DNA of 28,446 nt, from positions 1-28,446 of the forward strand of contig JBFWPF010000028.1 in NCBI GenBank assembly GCA_050250135.1. The letters are read 5' to 3'. Below, piece by piece: positions 22,532 to 28,446 of the stretch (position 1 is the first letter of the stretch; each line of letters begins with the position of its first letter). Below the pieces are notes generated by a model. The model saw nothing but the letters and a program-made list of their open reading frames with translations, searched no databases and had not been told where the DNA came from. The DNA is from JBFWPF01 sp050250135. GTDB lineage: Bacteria; Chlamydiota; Chlamydiia; Chlamydiales; JAFEGQ01. Position numbers and translations under genes: made by a program.

Positions 22532-24262
22532 CTAGTAAACATCAGCCGATTCACTGTCACCCATCGTCATTCCACCTGGAAAATACTCTTTCCAGCGGCG
22601 GGTGACAAGGGCAGCAGTCTCAGGATCGCAGAGCACCTCTTCAGGATAAGAGGGCTTCATGCGCGCATCGATCAGGATAGGCCCCTCGTAGCAGAGGTGG
22701 TGGCGGTGGACGCCGTTAACTTTGGCATGGATGTCGGCGGCAGGTTCGAAACGGGTAAAGGTGGTCCAGAGGAAGCTGGGGACCGTTTTGGTGGCTTTTT
22801 TGGCGTTGTCGACCAGGACAAGGAGGGGCCAATCGGTAAAGTGATGGAGCGCTGACTCCTTGTCTCCCTCAATCACCAGGCAGCCAGGGCAGAACGGAAT
22901 GGCCTCGCAAATCCCCTCTGGAAGGGGTCCCGTGATCTTTTCGGGCAGCTTGCGGCGCGCCTCTCCCATGCCGAGGAGGACCCCTTTGCTCCCCTTATTG
23001 AGTTCAGGGCCGGCGTAGTCGAGAGTATCGAACGAGAGGTGGCCGAAAATGTAGAGGTCGGTAGCGGGATTAAAGCGCTCTAGGACCGTTGTGAGGGTCT
23101 TTCGGAAGTCGCGCAAATCGACCTCCTGATCGGTCAGGAGGAGGAACTTGGTGAGGGAGAGCTGACCTTCGCCGAGTATCCGGAAGCCACTCGCCATCGA
23201 TTCGCGCCAGTAGCGCTCCTGCACGACGGCAGCGCTGAGGCTATGAAAACCGGTCTCCCCATAGCTCCAGAGCCGCTTTACGCCGGGCATTACGACGGGA
23301 AAGAGGGGACTCATCAGATCCTGGAGGTAGTCGCCGATCGCAAAGTCCTCCTGGCGCGGTTTTCCCACCACCGTTGCGGGGTAGATCGCCCCCTTTCTGC
23401 GGAGGACCTTGTGGCACTTGAAGTAGGGGAAGTCGTGCTCGAGGCTGTAGTACCCATAGTGATCCCCAAAGGGCCCCTCAGGGCGCCGCTCATGGGGGGG
23501 AGATTCGCCGATGAGGGCAAACTCGCACTCGGCGATGAGCGGGTGGGGGGAGTAGGGGATCCGCTCGAGTTTGCGCCCCAGCAGCAGCGAGGCGAAGAGG
23601 AGCTCGGGGACCTTTTCGGGGAGGGGGGCGACGGCGGCCAGCGTGAGGGCAGGGGGGCCCCCCAAGAAGATGGTGACGGGCAGCGCCTCGCCCTGTTTTT
23701 CGGCCTCGTAGTAGTGGAAGCCGCCCCCCTTGCCGATCTGAAAGTGGAGGCCGGTATGGTGGGCGTCGAACCGTTGGATCCGGTACATGCCGAGGTTGCC
23801 AGGGCCGCCGCCAGGGGGCTCGGTATAGACGAGGGGGAGGGTGATAAAGGGGCCTCCATCCTTGGGCCAGGAGGTGAGGAGGGGGAGGGTGGTGAGATCG
23901 GCTTCACTCTCCTCCAGTATGGGCCCCCGTTTTTTTCGGCGCAGGCCCAGCTTAAGGAGGGAGGTAAGGTTCTGCCAGAGGGCCCCCAAGCTAGGCTTTT
24001 GCAAGAGGGAGACCAGCTCCTCGACCACCCGATCTGGCCGGTTGTGGAAGGCGATGGCTAGCCGCTTGCGGGACCCGAAGAGGTTGGTGGCGACCGGAAA
24101 CGGGCTCCCCTTGACCGAGGTGAAGAGGAGGGCGGGCCCTCCAGCTGCGACCACTCGCCGGTGGATTTCGGCGAGCTCAAGGTGGGGATCGACAGGGGCC
24201 TCGACCAAAACCAGCTCCCCCGCCCGATCCAGTGCGTTAAGAAATTCCCTGAGATTGCGCAA
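22532..24262 (-). CDS. ubiD: UbiD family decarboxylase
   Basis: A prenylated-FMN-dependent decarboxylase of 576 residues, most likely acting in menaquinone or ubiquinone synthesis. Signatures include NLGMYRIQRFDAHHTGLHFQ (Asn156, Arg161), where metal and prFMN bind, and PEGPFGDHYGYYS with the Glu262 region essential for catalysis. The start is TTG at 24262, seven bases after the rpmB stop; there is no ATG nearby and the family start (NLREFLNAL) supports it. It is longer than E. coli UbiD (about 497) mainly through the C-terminal half. No ubiX gene is in the window. Its last codons recur at the PLD gene start. Confidence 0.93.
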   Translation of the reverse strand: MRNLREFLNALDRAGELVLVEAPVDPHLELAEIHRRVVAAGGPALLFTSVKGSPFPVATNLFGSRKRLAIAFHNRPDRVVEELVSLLQKPSLGALWQNLTSLLKLGLRRKKRGPILEESEADLTTLPLLTSWPKDGGPFITLPLVYTEPPGGGPGNLGMYRIQRFDAHHTGLHFQIGKGGGFHYYEAEKQGEALPVTIFLGGPPALTLAAVAPLPEKVPELLFASLLLGRKLERIPYSPHPLIAECEFALIGESPPHERRPEGPFGDHYGYYSLEHDFPYFKCHKVLRRKGAIYPATVVGKPRQEDFAIGDYLQDLMSPLFPVVMPGVKRLWSYGETGFHSLSAAVVQERYWRESMASGFRILGEGQLSLTKFLLLTDQEVDLRDFRKTLTTVLERFNPATDLYIFGHLSFDTLDYAGPELNKGSKGVLLGMGEARRKLPEKITGPLPEGICEAIPFCPGCLVIEGDKESALHHFTDWPLLVLVDNAKKATKTVPSFLWTTFTRFEPAADIHAKVNGVHRHHLCYEGPILIDARMKPSYPEEVLCDPETAALVTRRWKEYFPGGMTMGDSESADVY

Positions 24263-24269
24263 GGGATTA

Positions 24270-24545
24270 CTAGATCTTCTCTCCAGAGGCCCGCATCTGC
24301 TTCACAGCTGCCTCGATCCCGATCTTGTTGACCGTGCGGATGGCCGCGGCCGACAAGGAGAGGGTCACAAACCGCCCCTCATTGGGGAGGTAGAACTTCT
24401 TCTTCACTAGATTGGGGACGAAACGGCGCCGCGTCTTCCCCGTTATGTTAAGACCGATCCCTTTCTTTTTCTTGGCGATACCGCGGATCGAATAGCTCCG
24501 GCCTGCAACCGGCTTCTTTTTGGTCAGTTGGCACTGTCGTCCCAT
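24270..24545 (-). CDS. rpmB: 50S ribosomal protein L28 (bL28)
   Basis: A 91-residue ribosomal protein. It has the L28 layout CQLTKKKPVAGRSYSIRGIAKKKKGIGLNITGKTRRRF, with the RGI(A/S)KKKKGIGL block strongly resembling chlamydial L28, followed by the PNL and LSAAAIRTVNKIG segments. The ATG at 24545 follows AGGAGGG by seven bases. It is the first gene of a leftward set with ubiD seven bases downstream, an unusual partner. The sthA-like gene diverges, leaving 60 bp for two promoters. Confidence 0.95.
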   Translation of the reverse strand: MGRQCQLTKKKPVAGRSYSIRGIAKKKKGIGLNITGKTRRRFVPNLVKKKFYLPNEGRFVTLSLSAAAIRTVNKIGIEAAVKQMRASGEKI

Positions 24546-24605
24546 CGTGCTCCCTCCTAAGTCACTGGGCAGAGTGCCATATTGCAGAATATCTGAAAAG
24601 GGGTC

Positions 24606-26033
24606 ATGTATCAGGTAAGAAAATTATTGAATTCCGTGGAAAAAATTGAGGCAGATCTGGTGGTGATTGGGTCGGGCCCCGCCGGGCAAAAGGGGGCGAT
24701 CCAGGCGGCTAAGTTAGGGAAGCGGGTCGTCGTTATCGAGTCCGATGCCAACCCTGGTGGCGCCAGCCTCAACTCGGGGACTATTCCCTCTAAGTCCCTT
24801 AGAGAAGCCATCTTAGACCTTACTCGCTTTAACGAGCGCTCCTTTTACGGGAAGGAGATCAAGTATGAGGGGGTCTCGATCAACCGCCTTAACCACCGCC
24901 TCCGCCGGGTGCTCGAAGAGGAGAGGAAGAACCTTTTCCGCCATTTCCGGAAGAATGGGATCCGCCTTATCCCCGGCTTTGCCCGTTTTATCGGACCCTC
25001 CCGAGTCGAGGTCGAGGATGCCGAGCACAACCTCCACTACCAAATCGAGGGGCGCTTCTTTCTCCTGGCTACTGGCTCCAAGCCCCGCAACCCCACCAAC
25101 ATCCCCTTTGACAAGGAGGTTATCCTCGACTCGACCCGCCTCCTCGACATCGACCAGGTTCCTGAGAGCCTCCTTGTTCTCGGGAGCGGCGTGATCGGCT
25201 CCGAGTATGCCAGCTTCTTTGCCGCCCTGGGCACCAAGGTAACGGTCGTCGATAAGCGGGACCATATGCTCCCCCTTCTCGACTCTGAAATAGGGACCCA
25301 CCTCCAGGCGGAGCTAGGGGACCTGGGCCTAAAATTCCTCCCCCGAAAGACGGTGCGGGACATTAAGCGGGCCGAGGGCCATGCCCTCCTTTCCTTTGAT
25401 GATGGGACGACCCTCGAGTCGGACAAGCTCCTCTATGCCCTTGGGCGAACGGCGAACATCGCTGGCATGAACCTCGAGCAGATCGGCGTCGCCATTACCG
25501 ACCGGGGCAATGTGGCGGTGAACGACTTCTTTCAGACGAGCCTCTCCCACATCTACGCCGCCGGCGACGTGATCGGAGGCCCGTGTCTGGCCTCAACGAG
25601 CATGGAGCAGGGGCGCCTAGTCTCTTGCCATGCTTTTGGGGCGCAGGCGACCCCCTTCCCCAAGGCCTTTCCGATCGGGATCTACACCATCCCCGAGATC
25701 TCCTGTATTGGGTACACCGAGGAGCAGCTGCAACAGAAAAATATTCAGTATGAGGTTGGCCGTGCTTACTACTACGAGATTGCCCGCGGCCAGATCTCCG
25801 GCTCAACGCGGGGCCTTTTCAAGCTCCTTTTCCACCCTGAAACTCGTGAAATCCTAGGGGTTCACATCTTGGGTCGCTCAGCCACCGAGACGATCCATAT
25901 CGGCCAGGTAGCCATGAGCTTCAATGCTCGGATTGACTACTTTGTGAGCCATATCTTCAACTACCCCACCTTTGCCGAGGGGTACCGGATCGCCGCCCTC
26001 AACGGCATCAACAAGCTCTCTCGCCGCTCCTAA
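24606..26033 (+). CDS. sthA: soluble pyridine nucleotide transhydrogenase-like flavoprotein
   Basis: A 475-residue FAD/NAD(P) oxidoreductase of the dihydrolipoamide dehydrogenase superfamily. GSGPAGQKGAIQAAKLGKRVVVIE is the FAD loop, GSGVIGSEYASFFAALG the NAD(P) loop, and IYAAGDVIG the second FAD site. Both redox cysteines of lipoamide dehydrogenases are replaced (Ser54 and Thr59 in GGASLNSGTIPSK), and GTIPSK is the Sth signature, so it should move hydride between NADPH and NAD without a disulfide. The ATG at 24606 sits close to its GGGG site; a GTG at 24636 would remove ten atypical residues and is a credible alternative start. Confidence 0.88.
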   Translation: MYQVRKLLNSVEKIEADLVVIGSGPAGQKGAIQAAKLGKRVVVIESDANPGGASLNSGTIPSKSLREAILDLTRFNERSFYGKEIKYEGVSINRLNHRLRRVLEEERKNLFRHFRKNGIRLIPGFARFIGPSRVEVEDAEHNLHYQIEGRFFLLATGSKPRNPTNIPFDKEVILDSTRLLDIDQVPESLLVLGSGVIGSEYASFFAALGTKVTVVDKRDHMLPLLDSEIGTHLQAELGDLGLKFLPRKTVRDIKRAEGHALLSFDDGTTLESDKLLYALGRTANIAGMNLEQIGVAITDRGNVAVNDFFQTSLSHIYAAGDVIGGPCLASTSMEQGRLVSCHAFGAQATPFPKAFPIGIYTIPEISCIGYTEEQLQQKNIQYEVGRAYYYEIARGQISGSTRGLFKLLFHPETREILGVHILGRSATETIHIGQVAMSFNARIDYFVSHIFNYPTFAEGYRIAALNGINKLSRRS

Positions 26034-26130
26034 TTAGGTCTTGCAGGGATTCCTCGGGGAGGCGATAATCAACGCTTTTACTGCTGCTGCCTTACAAGGC
26101 ATAAATACTTTTTATTTAAAGGAAAATCAG

Positions 26131-27498
26131 GTGAATTCTTTTGCGGAATTAGGGGTGGAAATTCATATTTTAGATGCTTTGGAGGGGATGGGATTCCAAC
26201 ACCCTTCGCCGATCCAGCAGAGGGCGATCCCTTTGATATTTGAAGGGAGGGACCTGATGGCGATGGCCGAGACGGGATCGGGCAAGACCGCTACCTGCGC
26301 CATTCCCATTTGCCAACGGATCGATCCCGCCAAAAGGGAGATTCAGGGGCTGGTTGTGGTCCCTACGAGGGAATTGGCCAAGCAGTATGCGACCGAGGCC
26401 CAGAAAATTGGCCGATTAAAAGGGGTCAAGGTCCTTGCCGTATTTGGGGGCGAGGATATTCGGCGCCAGCGGTCGAAATTGGATCGGGGGATCCACCTGT
26501 TGGTCGCGACGCCGGGGCGGCTCATCGACCTGATCCGCTCCCGCGCTCTGAGTCTAGATGGGGTCCAGACGCTGGTGCTCGATGAGGCCGACGAGATGCT
26601 CAACATGGGCTTTTACGAGGACTTGGAGTTTATCATCGGACAGCTCGAGCACGAGCACCAAACCCTCCTCTTCTCAGCCACCATGCCCCCGCAGATCAAA
26701 AAGACCGGGGCGGTCCATATGAGAGATCCTGTTGAGATCACCCTTTCTGATGGGGGGAGGGGGCCGCAGGCGCTCGAGCACCACTTTGCCTTTTGCGCTG
26801 AATCGAAGGGGCGGATGAAGGTGATGGAGGGGATCATGGCGGAGATGAAGCCCCACCAGTCGCTGATTTTCTGCCGGTCACGCCGGGAGGCCGAGCAGGT
26901 TTGTCGTGACCTGAGGAAGGGGGCACAAGGGGTCGAGTATCTCCATGGGGGGCTCTCCCAATCGGTCCGGACGCGGATCACCGAGAAGTTTGAGAAGGGG
27001 AAAATCCATACCCTTGTTGCTACCGATGTGGCGGCGCGGGGGCTCGACTTTTCCCAGGTTAGCCACGTTTTTCTCTTCCACCTCCCATCCGACGTCGACC
27101 TCTATATGCACCGGGCTGGAAGGGCGGGAAGGTCGGGAAGGGCCGGGGTAGCCGTGACTTTGGTTACCCATCAGGAGCTTTCGATGGTCCCCAAGGTCCT
27201 AAAGCGGCTAGATCGCCTAGCGCAGTGGATCGGAGAGGCTCCCCAGATCAAGGTGAAAAGGGCTCCCGCTGCCAAACCCCCTCGGAAGGGGCGGTCAAAA
27301 GGGTGGGAAAGGCGCCGGGTGGGGCCCTCCACTCCCAAGCAGCGCTCGACCTCGTCGCCATCCCATGACTCTGCAGATAAGCCCCGATCCGCAGTAAAAA
27401 AGGGGCCTCGTTGGAAGGCCGGGAGTTCTCAGCGAAAAGGGGCTGGGCAGTGGCAACCGCAGCGGAGAAAGCCCTCTCGCAAGCGCTCGCCCGTTTAG
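26131..27498 (+). CDS. DEAD-box ATP-dependent RNA helicase
   Basis: About 455 residues. Motifs in order: Q motif (GF-HPSPIQQRAIP), AETGSGKT, PTRELA, ATPGR, DEAD, SAT, then FCRSR, ATDVAARGLD and HRAGRAGRSGR. The last 90 residues are a basic, low-complexity Arg/Lys/Ser/Pro tail, probably RNA-binding, of the kind seen in DeaD/RhlE-type helicases for ribosome assembly or mRNA turnover. I place the start at GTG 26131 (AAAGGA seven bases upstream), because the frame extended to 26041 begins with TTG and adds a poorly conserved stretch. It follows the sthA-like gene by about 100 bp of AT-rich DNA that could hold its own promoter. Confidence 0.93.
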   Translation: MNSFAELGVEIHILDALEGMGFQHPSPIQQRAIPLIFEGRDLMAMAETGSGKTATCAIPICQRIDPAKREIQGLVVVPTRELAKQYATEAQKIGRLKGVKVLAVFGGEDIRRQRSKLDRGIHLLVATPGRLIDLIRSRALSLDGVQTLVLDEADEMLNMGFYEDLEFIIGQLEHEHQTLLFSATMPPQIKKTGAVHMRDPVEITLSDGGRGPQALEHHFAFCAESKGRMKVMEGIMAEMKPHQSLIFCRSRREAEQVCRDLRKGAQGVEYLHGGLSQSVRTRITEKFEKGKIHTLVATDVAARGLDFSQVSHVFLFHLPSDVDLYMHRAGRAGRSGRAGVAVTLVTHQELSMVPKVLKRLDRLAQWIGEAPQIKVKRAPAAKPPRKGRSKGWERRRVGPSTPKQRSTSSPSHDSADKPRSAVKKGPRWKAGSSQRKGAGQWQPQRRKPSRKRSPV

Positions 27499-27507
27499 GA
27501 CGATGGG

Positions 27508-27732
27508 TTACCATGAGTACTTCTTGCTGAGGAGCCAGATGAGCTCATCTCGAGGTGGGATCTCGACTGCCTGGACGATACTGATGGGAATAAGGTACCC
27601 GATTTGGGAGTTGCTAATGCCTTTTCTCTCGCGGCTTCGTTTCGTTGCCAAAAAGTCGGTGGGCTGACAGTGGTGAGCTGGAACAGGCTCAACTTGCTGA
27701 GAATAGCCGACTATGCAACAATCAGTCGGCAT
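27508..27732 (-). CDS. hypothetical short protein, possibly a gene remnant
   Basis: A 74-codon frame beginning with ATG at 27732 but without a ribosome binding site. The C-terminal half (QIGYLIPISIVQAVEIPPRDELIWLLSKKYSW) looks like genuine protein, with alternating hydrophobic and charged residues and an aromatic end, whereas the N-terminal half is odd and cysteine-rich. This fits the 3' end of a degraded gene better than an intact one. The family is not recognised. Confidence 0.35.
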   Translation of the reverse strand: MPTDCCIVGYSQQVEPVPAHHCQPTDFLATKRSRERKGISNSQIGYLIPISIVQAVEIPPRDELIWLLSKKYSW

Positions 27733-27964
27733 GGAAATTACCGGTGTTACAGAACAACAGCCCCTATCCTTGTGTCAGAAGGTGACGCTTGGGGTGATCA
27801 GTGGCGTGGATATCTACTGCCTCAGCCTCCTCCCCAGGCAAATCGATGAAGATTTGGGCGCAGTTGAGGCGGTCGTCCTGACCGTTGGAGTCATGGCTCT
27901 GCTGGGCTGTTGCCTAGTGGGCTCAACCCTTTTAGCAGTGCGCTGCACTGATGCTGACGCCTAG
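27713..27964 (+). CDS. hypothetical small membrane protein
   Basis: An 83-codon frame (77 codons if the ATG at 27731, just after the hairpin, is used). It has a moderately hydrophobic segment (KVTLGVISGVDIYCLSLL) and a strong one (AVVLTVGVMALLGCCLVGSTLLAV), separated by an acidic turn. The paired segments recall the other small membrane proteins in the window, but there is no clear ribosome binding site or promoter, and it overlaps the opposite-strand frame start. A real gene is possible but not established. Confidence 0.4.
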   Translation: MQQSVGMEITGVTEQQPLSLCQKVTLGVISGVDIYCLSLLPRQIDEDLGAVEAVVLTVGVMALLGCCLVGSTLLAVRCTDADA

Positions 27965-28036
27965 CTGTTGCTGTAAGTGAGGTAAGTTCAGCCGTATGAG
28001 CACCTACTTACTAATATGTCCTAACCCAACTTGCTA

Positions 28037-28062
28037 GGGCGTGTAATCAGGGCGTGTAATCA
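28037..28062. repeat. tandem 13-bp repeat before the transposase fragment
   Basis: GGGCGTGTAATCA occurs twice with no gap, at 28037-28049 and 28050-28062, 77 bases before the transposase ATG. It is a candidate for the insertion-sequence left end, perhaps with a second, nested or duplicated end. The matching right end is not in the window. Confidence 0.45.
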
Positions 28063-28138
28063 ATTAAAATAACAGTTGACGTTTCGAGGGTCATTCCTTT
28101 ATTCTTCTTGAGTTTAGCGGGTTGCGAAGGGAAAGGAC

Positions 28139-28324
28139 ATGAAACGGTATGCTCTAAGAGATGATCAGTGGGAACGAATTCAAGGGCTTTTGCCTGGCCG
28201 AAAGGAGTCAGTGGGCGTTACGGCTCAAGATAACCGCCTGTTTGTCGAGGCGGTATTGTATCGATTTCGAGCAGGAATCCCCTGGAGGGACCTTCCAGAA
28301 CGCTTTGGAGAGTGGCAGAGGTAG
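28139..28324 (+). pseudogene. IS5-family transposase, N-terminal fragment
   Basis: Sixty-one codons starting MKRYALRDDQWERIQGLLPG and continuing FVEAVLYRFRAGIPWRDLPERFGEWQ. This is the DUF4096 N-terminal domain typical of IS5-family (IS427/IS1031-like) transposases. It stops at a TAG right after GEWQR, where intact members continue with a conserved (V/T)xxRFxRW segment and the catalytic DDE domain. The following 120 bases do not carry on the family in any frame, so this is a truncated copy rather than a simple frameshift. GGGAAAGG lies before the ATG. Confidence 0.75.
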
Positions 28325-28446
28325 TGTAACGTTAGGTCTGCTATGTGAGTTGTCAAGACGGTAAGCCGATTTTGGTGCTCAATTTTTCATCTTTTTACCC
28401 TACTGTAAGATCTATGCGAGGGAAAACTTACCCTCACTGTCGACCT
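28325..28446. other. terminal 122 bp, nothing assigned
   Basis: AT-rich DNA after the transposase fragment. A short inverted repeat GAGGG/CCCTC lies near 28417-28435. No coding frame, RNA gene or right insertion-sequence end is visible before the window closes. Confidence 0.3.

Larger units (their letters stand above)
27499..28138. other. 640-bp gene-poor stretch with remnants and hairpins
   Basis: After the helicase no well-formed gene appears until the transposase fragment. Two short overlapping frames on opposite strands are listed separately. GCCGACT (27706-27712) and AGTCGGC (27724-27730) form a perfect seven-base stem at their divergent starts. GTAAGTGAGGT (27973-27983) pairs with ACCTACTTAC (28002-28011) with one bulge, shortly after the 83-aa frame. 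The stretch looks like decayed sequence next to an insertion element. Confidence 0.4.

Noticed and set aside
28161..28364. Alternative frame through the transposase fragment that continues past its stop
   Set aside because: It shows no transposase motifs and is a frame shadow of the IS5 fragment.
1..28446. CRISPR arrays, tRNA, rRNA, prophage structural genes or integrases
   Set aside because: No regularly spaced repeats, no tRNA-like T-arm with cloverleaf, and no phage or integrase proteins were seen on either strand.

Overview
The window looks like chromosomal DNA from a GC-rich bacterium, most probably a member of the Chlamydiota outside the classical Chlamydia. Three proteins support this. 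Diaminopimelate is made through an LL-diaminopimelate aminotransferase (DapL) that closely resembles the chlamydial enzyme. The methionine aminopeptidase carries an N-terminal SEC-C zinc motif, as in chlamydiae. Ribosomal protein L28 is of the chlamydial type. A membrane-anchored phospholipase D family protein and small proteins with paired hydrophobic segments also fit. The GC content is unusual for that phylum, so the assignment is an inference. Genes are packed tightly: nine neighbouring pairs overlap by 4 bp (GTGA or ATGA), and GTG starts are common.

Layout. 1-3627: the start of a leftward gene, a hypothetical exported protein coupled to a CPBP membrane protease, an AAA/DUF4143 ATPase behind a long inverted repeat, and a membrane protein. 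3649-9529 (-): a five-gene arginine succinyltransferase (AST) catabolic operon, in the order M20 hydrolase, class III aminotransferase, astA, astD, astB. 9833-12101 (+): a coupled three-gene set (77-aa protein, membrane/coiled-coil protein, MFS transporter). 12119-12860 (-): a VapBC-type toxin-antitoxin pair with operator-like repeats. 12888-15036: map and truA (-), with tsaC divergent. 15040-16126 (-): a macro-domain gene broken by a 157-bp palindromic MITE and by a one-base frameshift. 16162-19757 (-): dapB-dapA-asd-dapL. 19936-20375: a small membrane protein with a near-consensus promoter and a hairpin at its end. 20369-24545 (-): rpmB, ubiD, a DUF1016 nuclease and a PLD protein. 24606-27498 (+): sthA-like gene and a DEAD-box helicase. 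27499-28446: gene-poor DNA with remnants, including the 5' end of an IS5-family transposase.

How the genes work together. The AST operon should turn arginine into glutamate and succinate, but no AstE is present; an M20 metallohydrolase sits in its place. The dap operon supplies lysine and peptidoglycan precursors by a route with no succinylated intermediate, so the M20 enzyme is unlikely to be DapE.

The two strongest surprises can be read directly from the bases. Removing the MITE and one copy of its 5-bp duplication, plus one A from an A6 run, restores a continuous 307-codon macro-domain protein. The DUF1016 gene is bracketed by two diverged copies of the 3' end of ubiD, as expected if it was inserted between ubiD and the PLD gene with the ubiD end regenerated.
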